From JAXDJH01 sp034663635 (GTDB taxonomy: Bacteria; Actinomycetota; CADDZG01; WHSQ01), in NCBI GenBank assembly GCA_034663635.1, contig JAXDJH010000020.1, positions 1-59,270 on the forward strand: DNA of 59,270 nt, written 5' to 3'. The translations under genes were made by a program, and so were the position numbers. Under the pieces are notes generated by a model. The model was not told the origin of the DNA. It did not search any database and saw only the letters and a list, made by a program, of their open reading frames with translations. Positions 52,654-59,270 of the stretch are shown here, one piece after another. How positions within the stretch are numbered: position 1 is the first letter of the stretch; each line of letters starts with the position of its first letter.

Positions 52654-54164
52654 GTCCCATCCGCGTCGTAGGCGATCGTGACGTAATCGCCATCCCAGAA
52701 GTCGCCTCCCACTCCGGTAATGAACACGTCTCCATTCGACGAGATCGCGCCATCTTGCGCGTTGTCTTCGGAGGTCCCCTCGGGGCTGCTGTTGTAAGCG
52801 GCGCTCCATATCACCGCTCCCGTCGCTGAGTCATATGCGATGGTCCGGAAATCCCTTGAGAACCCCCGCTTGATGTCCGTGGCGATCAGGTATGCCGTGG
52901 CTCGACCCGAATCCACCAGCACGTCGACTGCGATGGTCCCTTGAGCGCGTGCGTACGACTGTTCCCAGATCTGGGATCCATCGAAGATCGAGTAAGCGCG
53001 GGTCGTGACACTGTCGAATGCGGACGGCGTCGGATCCACGTCGGGGAGCATGCCCGTCACGATCACCCGGTTTCCGCCACGATCGAGGGCCATCTCTGGG
53101 CCCGATCCGTAACCCTGGGAATGCGTCTCGTGTTTGGTTGACCAGATCTGCGATCCGTCATCTCCAGACAAGGCCAGAGTCTCGTACCGCCAGTCGTATT
53201 CATCGGTCGTGTCGTTGGTTCGTCGAAAGTGGGTTGCGGTCACGAGGAGATAACCAGATCCGCCGTCGAACTCCATGTCGACCGTGCCGTAGGGGAACCA
53301 CCGCGGGTTGGAATGCGTCTGCACCGCCCAATCCTGTCGTTGTGTCGCGTCGTCCTGGAGTTCGTAGTGAAGGCTTGTGATGTCGAAGTCTCTGATCGCG
53401 TCGTCTCCTCGACTTTCGCCCGTCACGTAGAACGACGTTCCGTCAGTGTCCAAGGCGATGTCGTGCGCGACGTCCTCGTTTCCTGCCGGCCCGTCGTAGA
53501 GAGTGCGCCACAACACCTTTCCCGTCGCAGCCGAGAACGCAACGGTCACCATGTCTTGCTGGCGCTTGTCGTCGACCCGCACCGTCCCAGAGACCAGGAG
53601 GGTGGATCCATCGGAAGTTACGGCTGTTGCGGTTGGATAGCCTTTCTTAGCGATGGGAGTTGCCGCCCATAGCTCTTCGCCAGTGGCCGCCGAGTAGGCG
53701 AGGATGCGCCAGCGACTGTCGACGCGACCCGAATTGTGGAGGCCCGCGACGAAGACGCGATCGGACTGTGGCGAGACCACCATGTCGGCGGGAAAGTCGG
53801 ATTCGCCTTCCGGACCATCATGGTGGGCCACCCACAGCTTCTGGCCGGTTGCGGCGTCGTATGCGACCGTCGCGATGTCGATGTCCTTGCCCTTCAAGGG
53901 GCTTTCGCCGGTCACAAATACACGTGAGCCGTCCGGGGAGGTTTTGATCACGAACGGACGATCCCACTGTTGCACCCCCCGACTCGGCGAGGAATCGCGT
54001 TCGGAACTCCACTTCTTCGCCCACAGCTCACACCGATCGTCGTCGGGCAGGTCACATGTGCCTACGGCCCGCGCCGGGGTGGTCATGAGAATCGACAAGG
54101 ACAACAGACACATGGCTATCGCTACGGTGCCGGTCCGCCGAGACATGTTCCTCACGCGCTTCAT
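52650..54164 (-). CDS. Secreted PQQ-like beta-propeller protein
   Basis: 504 residues; signal peptide ends ARA. Repeats of the type VAYDAATGQKLWVA, AYSAATGEELWAA, AFSAATGKVLWRT and AYDSATGAVIWSA mark blades. No PQQ cofactor motif is certain. Probably a binding or scaffold protein. GGGAGGG eight bases upstream. Confidence 0.82.
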   Translation of the reverse strand: MKRVRNMSRRTGTVAIAMCLLSLSILMTTPARAVGTCDLPDDDRCELWAKKWSSERDSSPSRGVQQWDRPFVIKTSPDGSRVFVTGESPLKGKDIDIATVAYDAATGQKLWVAHHDGPEGESDFPADMVVSPQSDRVFVAGLHNSGRVDSRWRILAYSAATGEELWAATPIAKKGYPTATAVTSDGSTLLVSGTVRVDDKRQQDMVTVAFSAATGKVLWRTLYDGPAGNEDVAHDIALDTDGTSFYVTGESRGDDAIRDFDITSLHYELQDDATQRQDWAVQTHSNPRWFPYGTVDMEFDGGSGYLLVTATHFRRTNDTTDEYDWRYETLALSGDDGSQIWSTKHETHSQGYGSGPEMALDRGGNRVIVTGMLPDVDPTPSAFDSVTTRAYSIFDGSQIWEQSYARAQGTIAVDVLVDSGRATAYLIATDIKRGFSRDFRTIAYDSATGAVIWSAAYNSSPEGTSEDNAQDGAISSNGDVFITGVGGDFWDGDYVTIAYDADGT

Positions 54165-54227
54165 CCCCGTGACCCTCCCTAGGTGTCTTCAGATTAGACG
54201 TTCGAGGGGCCGGTAACGCTGCATCGG

Positions 54228-54404
54228 TCAGCTTGAAGAGACGACGGGGCCGTGTTTGCGGCAGCGCGCTTCGTAGCCTTGCGGGGTGACCTGGACGTCT
54301 AGCTTTCGGCCACATTCTTTGCAGAACCTCGGAGGATCTAAAGGACGTCGGCAGGACCCGTCACATTCGTCGGCCGGTTTTCCGCATCCTTGGCAGAACA
54401 ACAT
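54228..54404 (-). CDS. bsaP: Biotin synthase auxiliary protein BsaP
   Basis: 58 residues with seven Cys (4, 7, 14, 18, 28, 31, 48). PPRFCKECGRKLDVQV and EARCRKHG are the family signature. In actinobacteria this small protein supports the iron-sulfur enzyme biotin synthase. It overlaps bioB by one base (TGATG), which strengthens the call. Confidence 0.85.
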   Translation of the reverse strand: MLFCQGCGKPADECDGSCRRPLDPPRFCKECGRKLDVQVTPQGYEARCRKHGPVVSSS

Positions 54405-55405
54405 CAGATGACCTTCGAGAGCACTCCGATCGGCATCCGGAGATCGTCCAGCATCTGAAGGTCCTGCTGTGGCTTGCGGCCGAGCGTCGTCAGGTAATTG
54501 CCGACGATCAGCGCGTTGATCCCCGCCGTCATCCCCATGGCCTGGAGTTCGCGCAAGGTCACCTCGCGGCCCCCGGCGTAACGCAGGATGACCTCGGGTA
54601 GCGCGAGACGGAACAGTGCGATCCACTTGATGGCTTCCAGCGGCTTGACGAGGTTGCGGTCTCCCAACGGAGTGCCGGGCCGGGGGTTGAGGAAGTTGAG
54701 CGGCACCTCCGCCGGCTCGACATCGCGGAGCTGGCTGAGCAGTTCGATGCGTTGTTCGTCCGTCTCGCCCATCCCCAGAAGCGCGCCGCAACAGAGCTCC
54801 ATCCCGACCTCGCGCACGAGCATGCACGTCTCGAAGCGCTCGTCGAACGTGTGGGTGGTGACGATCTCAGGGAAGAACGAGCGGGAGGTCTCGAGGTTGT
54901 GGTTGTAGCGGTGCACCCCGCCCTCGGCGAGGCGCTTCGCTTGATCGCGATCGAGGATGCCGAGGCTCGCCGCGACGTTCAAGCCGGTCTCGGCTTTCAC
55001 GAGCTGGGCCGCCTGGATGACGTTGTCGACGACTCGATCATCGGGGCCGCGCAATGCCATGACGATGCAGAACTCCGACGCTCCGAGCTCGGCCGTCTCG
55101 CGAGCCGCCGACAGGATCTGATCCATGTCGAGGTAGGGAGTCGGCCGAACCACGGTGTCGAACTTCGACGACTGTGAGCAGAAATGGCAGTCCTCAGGGC
55201 AGCCGCCCGTCTTGGCCGACAGGATCCCTTCGACCTCGACCTCCGGCCCACAGCGAGCGAGTCGCACTTCGTGGGCGGTTGCGGCGAGGGCGGGCACCGA
55301 GTCGTCGGGCAGCGCGGCTAGCTCGCGCAACTCGTCGAGGTCGAGGTCTCGGCGTTCGTCGATCAGGGCGCGGGCCGCGCCCTCGAGCAGTGCTCGGGTG
55401 GTCAT
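54404..55405 (-). CDS. bioB: Biotin synthase
   Basis: 333 residues. Radical-SAM cluster Cys69, 73, 76 in GGCPEDCHFCSQS; YNHNLETS, NFLNPRPGTPL and AGGREVTLRE are conserved. Inserts sulfur into dethiobiotin using two iron-sulfur clusters. Overlaps bioD by ATGA. Confidence 0.95.
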   Translation of the reverse strand: MTTRALLEGAARALIDERRDLDLDELRELAALPDDSVPALAATAHEVRLARCGPEVEVEGILSAKTGGCPEDCHFCSQSSKFDTVVRPTPYLDMDQILSAARETAELGASEFCIVMALRGPDDRVVDNVIQAAQLVKAETGLNVAASLGILDRDQAKRLAEGGVHRYNHNLETSRSFFPEIVTTHTFDERFETCMLVREVGMELCCGALLGMGETDEQRIELLSQLRDVEPAEVPLNFLNPRPGTPLGDRNLVKPLEAIKWIALFRLALPEVILRYAGGREVTLRELQAMGMTAGINALIVGNYLTTLGRKPQQDLQMLDDLRMPIGVLSKVI

Positions 55406-56025
55406 CCAACCTCCATCTGTAGTGCTGCGAATAGGTCAGCGAGTTCGGAGGGCGAGGTGACGACCTCGGCCCCCACTTCGGTCCGGAGCCAGTCGCGGTT
55501 CCGAGTGTGCATCTCATCCATGGGATCGAAACGATTAAGAGCGACGACCACCCTGTGGGGCGCGAACGCATCGATCCCGAGGCGAACGTCATTGATGACT
55601 CCGAGCTCGGCTTGTGCAACGAGAACGATGACGTCCGCGGTGATCGAGCTGGCGAGGGTGACTGTGTCTCCGTCCGAAGCTAGGGGAGAGCGCGGCCCGC
55701 CGACTCCTTCGACGAAGGTGATGCCCGTCTCGGGTACGTGAAGGTCCCAGAGGATGTCGATCAAGCGCATCTCCGGCTTGCCGAGAACGCGCGCTGCCAT
55801 CGGGGGTGCGAGCGGGAACTCGTAGGAGTGGCGGCACACATCCGTCATGTGGTCACCGCTTGCTCGCGCCAGGATCTCGGCGTCGGTCACCTCGCCGGGC
55901 TCGAAGGACTGAACGGGCTTGCGGGCATGGGCCTCTATCCCGCGCCGCCGAAGCATCTCGATCGTTCGGGCCGTGAACCACGTCTTTCCTATCTCGGTGC
56001 CGGTGGCCGAAACGACGACGATCAT
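55402..56025 (-). CDS. bioD: Dethiobiotin synthetase
   Basis: 207 residues from ATG 56025. P-loop SATGTEIGKTW, KPVQSF and VEGVGGPRSPL. Closes the ureido ring with ATP and CO2. The open frame continues upstream to 57132, but that part is a shadow of bioF. ATGA overlaps on both sides. Confidence 0.93.
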   Translation of the reverse strand: MIVVVSATGTEIGKTWFTARTIEMLRRRGIEAHARKPVQSFEPGEVTDAEILARASGDHMTDVCRHSYEFPLAPPMAARVLGKPEMRLIDILWDLHVPETGITFVEGVGGPRSPLASDGDTVTLASSITADVIVLVAQAELGVINDVRLGIDAFAPHRVVVALNRFDPMDEMHTRNRDWLRTEVGAEVVTSPSELADLFAALQMEVG

Positions 56026-57140
56026 CGAGCCACCCCCGCCATGGCGACGCGGTCGAGCGCCTCCTTCAGAGCATCTATCTGTTCGAACGTGTGGAGGGCG
56101 GAAAGCGTGACGCGCAGACGCGCGGTTCCGGGCGCGACCGACGGGGGCCGGATCGCCGGGACGAGGAATCCGTCCTCGAGCAAGCGAGCGGCCGCGTCCA
56201 CCGCGACGCGGTCGTCGCCGATCACGACGGGAACGATGGGAGAGGGATGACCGGGCCGGAACCGCTCGATGTTGTCCGCCAGTCGTGTCCGGAGGGCCGC
56301 TCCCTCGTCGGATCCGACTAGCTCGACAGCGGCGAGAGCTGCTCCGGCGTCCGCCGGGCTCCCGGCCGTCGTGAAGATGAAGGGCCGGCAGTTGTTGATG
56401 AGGTAGTCGATGAAGGGCTCGGCCGCGGCGACGAATCCGCCGGCGGAGCCGATGAACTTCGACAGCGTCCCGACCCGGATGACGTGATCGGCCGCGGGGA
56501 CGGGGGGGCCGAGGACGGCATGCGCCTCGTCCAGGACCAAAAGCGCCCCGTGACGGGCGGTGAGCTCGACCAACCCGGCCACGTCGGCGACGTCGCCGTC
56601 CATCGAGAAAACGCTGTCGGAGACCACTATGGGTTCGTTTGCCCCCGATAGCATCCGTTCGAGTTCGCGGAGATCGTTGTGTGGATATACGCGCGACTCC
56701 GCGCGCGCGAGCCTGCATCCGTCCACGATGGACGCGTGATTCAGCTCGTCGCTGAAGATGGTCGCGCGTTGCGTCCCGAAGGCACTCAGAACCCCCAGGT
56801 TGGCCGCGAACCCCGTCGGGAACAGGAGTGCGCGCGCGGTTGCCTTCCAGCGCGCGAGGGCGCGCTCGAGTTCGTCGTGGATCGGTCGCGCACCTACGAT
56901 TAGTCGCGCGGACCCCGATCCGGCCCCGTAACGCTCCAATGCATCGCGAGCGGCCGCGATAACGCGCGGATGCCCCGTGAGGCCCAGGTAGTCGTTGGAC
57001 GCGAAAGAGACGACCGGCCGGCCATCGGGCAGGGTCTTCTCGATGCCAGGCTCTCCATCGAGGGCTCGGATGACCCGCCAGCGGTCGTGCTCTGCGGTCT
57101 CGGCGTTCGCGCCCCGGGCTCGCTCCACCCAATCCGTCAT
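56022..57140 (-). CDS. bioF: 8-amino-7-oxononanoate synthase
   Basis: 372 residues from ATG 57140 (ATGA with bioA). SNDYLGL, ELNHASIVDG, LVLDEAHAV and PLP Lys228 in GTLSKFIG. Condenses pimeloyl-ACP/CoA with alanine. Confidence 0.94.
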   Translation of the reverse strand: MTDWVERARGANAETAEHDRWRVIRALDGEPGIEKTLPDGRPVVSFASNDYLGLTGHPRVIAAARDALERYGAGSGSARLIVGARPIHDELERALARWKATARALLFPTGFAANLGVLSAFGTQRATIFSDELNHASIVDGCRLARAESRVYPHNDLRELERMLSGANEPIVVSDSVFSMDGDVADVAGLVELTARHGALLVLDEAHAVLGPPVPAADHVIRVGTLSKFIGSAGGFVAAAEPFIDYLINNCRPFIFTTAGSPADAGAALAAVELVGSDEGAALRTRLADNIERFRPGHPSPIVPVVIGDDRVAVDAAARLLEDGFLVPAIRPPSVAPGTARLRVTLSALHTFEQIDALKEALDRVAMAGVAR

Positions 57141-58405
57141 GCGTAGACCTCTTCTATGGCTGCGTCGAGCGCGTCGACGATCCGATGGATCTCGTCGGAG
57201 GTGATCGTGAGCGGAGGCATGATCACGACGACGTCTCCTAGCGGGCGGAGGAGCACGCCACGTCTCGTCGTGGCCGCGCATGCCCTGCGCCCGACGCGCT
57301 CGCCGGGCTCGAGCTCGACGCCGAACATCAGGCCGCGCCTCCGGACCTCCTTAACGTGGCGGGTCAGACGTTCGGCGAGAAGCCGCTCCAGCTCGTCGCC
57401 GCGCTCGTTGACGTTTCGCAGCAGATCGTCGTCGATCAACTCGAGATGCTTGAGCGCGACGGCCGCGGCGAGCGCATTCCCCGAATAGGAATGGCCGTGA
57501 TACAGCGTCTTGGGCCCGAGATCCTCGCCGAGGAACGCCTCGTAGACCCGTGCGTTGGCGACCGTCGCAGACATCGGGAGATAACCGCCCGTCAGGCCTT
57601 TGCCGAGACAGAGGACGTCGGGTTGCAGCCCGCACTGCTCGCTCGCGAACAGCGTGCCCGTCCGCCCGAAGCCTGTGGCGACCTCATCGCAGATCAAGAG
57701 CACGCCGGTGTCTTTACACGCCTCCGCGAGTTGAGCGAACTCGGCCGGATCGGCCACCTGCATGCCGGCGGCTCCTTGGACCAGTGGCTCAACAACCACA
57801 GCGGCGAGCTCGTCACGATGCGTGCGCACCATCTGCGCGGCCTTGTAGAGCGCGTCGGGCGACTCGTAACCGGGAGCGCGAAGTACAGGGAAACGAAGTG
57901 GATCGAAGATGTCGGTTCCGAACCCGCCCGCACCGAGCGAGAGCGAGCCGATCGTGTCGCCGTGATACGCGCCCCCGAGGGCGAGGTAGTTGGTGCGTCC
58001 CTCGACGCCTGAGTTGATCCAGTACTGGAACGCGATCTTGAGTGCCTGCTCGACCGCCGCGGCTCCATCCGATGCGAACAAGAAATGAGGCCGATCGACG
58101 GGCACGCGTTCGGCAAGTGCCTCGGCCAGCTCGATCACCGTGCGGTTGCCGTTGCCGAGCATCGTGGAGTGTGCGATCCGCCCGGCCTGCTCGATGAGGG
58201 CCGCGTCGAGCTCCGATATCCGGTGACCCAGCGTCGTCACCCAGAGCGATGAGATGGCGTCGAGGTAGCGATTGCCGTCGACGTCGATGAGCTCCCGGCC
58301 CTCGGCGCGCTCGACCACCACGGGCTCGTTGTCGGCGTAGGTCGCCATCTGAGTGAACCCGTGCCACACGACGGATGCGTCGCGCTCGATCCAGTCCGGG
58401 GTCAT
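57137..58405 (-). CDS. bioA: Adenosylmethionine-8-amino-7-oxononanoate aminotransferase
   Basis: 422 residues from ATG 58405. SSLWVTTLGH, Asp240 in LLICDEVATGFGR, PLP Lys269 in LGKGLTGGYLP and YHGHSYSGN. Uses SAM as amino donor. The frame runs on to 58558, but that part lies under tRNA-Cys. First gene of the operon; no BirA site is recognised. Confidence 0.94.
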   Translation of the reverse strand: MTPDWIERDASVVWHGFTQMATYADNEPVVVERAEGRELIDVDGNRYLDAISSLWVTTLGHRISELDAALIEQAGRIAHSTMLGNGNRTVIELAEALAERVPVDRPHFLFASDGAAAVEQALKIAFQYWINSGVEGRTNYLALGGAYHGDTIGSLSLGAGGFGTDIFDPLRFPVLRAPGYESPDALYKAAQMVRTHRDELAAVVVEPLVQGAAGMQVADPAEFAQLAEACKDTGVLLICDEVATGFGRTGTLFASEQCGLQPDVLCLGKGLTGGYLPMSATVANARVYEAFLGEDLGPKTLYHGHSYSGNALAAAVALKHLELIDDDLLRNVNERGDELERLLAERLTRHVKEVRRRGLMFGVELEPGERVGRRACAATTRRGVLLRPLGDVVVIMPPLTITSDEIHRIVDALDAAIEEVYA

Positions 58406-58474
58406 CGCCGGGGACCCTATGACATGGCGGGAAGGGGAGCGGGGGCCGGGGCGTTTATCCTGCGTTGCCAGCCT

Positions 58475-58546
58475 GGCGGCGTGGCCGAGTGGTTTAGGCA
58501 AGGGACTGCAAATCCCTGCACAGCGGTTCGATTCCGCTCGCCGCCT
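58475..58546 (+). tRNA. tRNA-Cys (GCA)
   Basis: Acceptor GGCGGCG/CGCCGCC, D stem GCC/GGC, anticodon stem AGGGA/TCCCT with loop CTGCAAA, T arm AGCGG-TTCGATT-CCGCT, discriminator T. CCA is not encoded. TATCCT at 58456-58461 may be its -10. Confidence 0.95.
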
Positions 58547-58553
58547 CAAAGCC

Positions 58554-58608
58554 CGCATTCTTTTCCACGGTGCAGGACCTGAGGCCTCGGAACATGGAAA
58601 AGAGTGCG
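58554..58608. repeat. Inverted repeat between the two tRNA genes
   Basis: CGCATTCTTTTCCA (58554-58567) and TGGAAAAGAGTGCG (58595-58608) match 13 of 14 as complements, with a 27-base loop. It may end tRNA-Cys transcription or be structured RNA. Confidence 0.45.
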
Positions 58609-58638
58609 CCTAGCCGCGTTGGTAGACTCGGCGACCCT

Positions 58639-58710
58639 GGGGCGTTAGCTCAGCGGGAGAGCGCTTGCTCGACACGCAAGAGGTCATTGGTTCAATCCCA
58701 ATACGCCCCA
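58639..58710 (+). tRNA. tRNA-Val (GAC)
   Basis: Acceptor GGGGCGT/ACGCCCC, D stem GCTC/GAGC, anticodon stem CTTGC/GCAAG with loop TCGACAC, T arm ATTGG-TTCAATC-CCAAT, discriminator A, no CCA. Confidence 0.95.
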
Positions 58711-58712
58711 CT

Positions 58713-58746
58713 AGAAAATCCCCTAGTCGAAGGGGGTTTTCTTATT
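58713..58746 (+). terminator. Intrinsic terminator after tRNA-Val
   Basis: AGAAAATCCCC/GGGGGTTTTCT stem with loop TAGTCGAA, followed by TATTT. Confidence 0.85.
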
Positions 58747-58759
58747 TCCGGAACACGAA

Positions 58760-58789
58760 CACAAGAAGAAAGGCCCGGTTTCCCGGGCC
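58760..58789 (-). terminator. Intrinsic terminator after the small conserved protein
   Basis: Minus-strand stem GGCCCGG/CCGGGCC with loop GAAA followed by TTTCTTCTTG, just past the stop at 58792. Confidence 0.8.
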
Positions 58790-58791
58790 AG

Positions 58792-59214
58792 TCAGGCTCG
58801 GTGGCTCAGCACGTCGACAACCGTCTTCGCACTTCCCTTTGAGGGCCCGGGGACCTCTAGTGTCCAGCCCTCGCCGTTGCTGAATGTGATCGTCAGCGAA
58901 GGAGCGGCCCCGCCGCCTAGCTCTGCCGACGCGACCTCGCTTCGCGGGATCCGCTCGACCACCTCATCCAAAAACACGCGGACTATTCCCGACTTAAGTT
59001 TGATCAGCGCGAGTTCGCTCTGAGTGACGGCTATGTACGCGAGTCGGCCAAATTCCGGTGTATCGGGCGTCGTCGGGGTTGACGGTCCGTAAGCGATCCG
59101 GGTCGGTAACTGGCCGGCAACACCTCTGGATACGCGCCTCGCCATCCCGAGCGGATTGACCTTTACCCCGGCGAGTTGCGGTGAGCCAAGTAGCTGCGAA
59201 GCGTCAAGCGCCAC
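58792..59214 (-). CDS. Conserved small protein, PH/GRAM-like beta fold suspected
   Basis: 140 residues. N-terminal segment with SPQLAGVKVNPLGMARRVSR, then beta strands RLAYIAVTQSELALIKLKSG, RIPRSEVASAELG, SLTITFSNGEGWTLEVP and a final helix. The strand-then-helix order suggests a bacterial PH-like fold; no family is certain. GTG start with AGGA upstream. Confidence 0.65.
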   Translation of the reverse strand: MALDASQLLGSPQLAGVKVNPLGMARRVSRGVAGQLPTRIAYGPSTPTTPDTPEFGRLAYIAVTQSELALIKLKSGIVRVFLDEVVERIPRSEVASAELGGGAAPSLTITFSNGEGWTLEVPGPSKGSAKTVVDVLSHRA

Positions 59215-59270
59215 AAGGGTCCTTTCCTAACGAAGTTGAGCGTTTATCCGAGCGGGGGGCCACACACAAA

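Noticed and set aside
58475..58710. tRNA genes as integration sites for a mobile element
   Set aside because: No integrase, no duplicated tRNA 3' end and no change of gene content nearby.

Overview
The window looks like chromosomal DNA of a GC-rich Actinomycetota bacterium, probably from a lineage far from the model genera. The inference rests on gene content: an F420-type LLM oxidoreductase, an F420/FMN split-barrel protein, MMPL export, a GT87 mannosyltransferase, two NHEJ-type ATP-dependent ligases, a GT-rich set of secreted proteins, and a bio operon ending in the actinobacterial biotin synthase auxiliary protein. The tRNAs do not encode CCA, and GTG or TTG starts are common. There is no integrase, transposase, plasmid or phage gene and no CRISPR array. 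No gene-free stretch exceeds 300 bases; the longest is 7745-8013.

Region 1 (1-7744, minus strand) encodes three secreted proteins: an S15/CocE-type hydrolase cut by the window edge, a 1287-residue protein with five Ig-like repeats, and a related 933-residue protein. Their upstream regions share the octamer GGAGAACC. Two of them share a longer roughly 50-nt element, followed in one case by a terminator-like hairpin, so a common RNA or DNA control element is possible. Region 2 (8014-13783) has an mgtC - dienelactone hydrolase - NicO-like transporter operon, a small secreted protein, a secreted SNase, a LigD-type ligase, a DUF892 ferritin-like protein and an RTX-repeat protein.

Region 3 (13897-33205) is a secreted-enzyme island. 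It carries a GNSQGG hydrolase, an LLM oxidoreductase, an MMPL exporter, an overlapping pair of a GH92 alpha-mannosidase and a neutral-ceramidase-like hydrolase, a TetR regulator with a repeated CGTTAT operator, a membrane-anchored unknown, an esterase with an N-terminal beta domain, a protein with a CXXCH motif, a split-barrel flavoprotein and an LVIVD beta-propeller. This suggests breakdown of extracellular glycoconjugates or lipids, but the substrates are inferred.

Region 4 (33202-46817) mixes metabolism and signalling: an SDR, an acyl-CoA ligase, a cupredoxin lipoprotein divergent from an ECF sigma/anti-sigma pair, a stand-alone receiver divergent from a 7TM-GAF sensor lacking a kinase ATPase domain, an M24 peptidase, an RTX protein, an HTTM-like membrane protein pair, a YjbQ-type enzyme, an OmpR/HK two-component pair, an S66 peptidase and a 50-residue acidic protein. 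Region 5 (46814-54164) has a GGDEF-EAL protein, a GT87 enzyme, a LigC-like ligase divergent from a PolX-like HhH-PHP protein lacking the polymerase, a DUF6328 membrane protein and a PQQ-type beta-propeller. Region 6 (54228-59214) is a tightly coupled bioA-bioF-bioD-bioB-bsaP operon, tRNA-Cys(GCA), tRNA-Val(GAC) and a small conserved protein.

A recurring architectural feature is that five of nine convergent gene pairs end on one shared CTAG, which provides both stop codons and leaves no room for a terminator.
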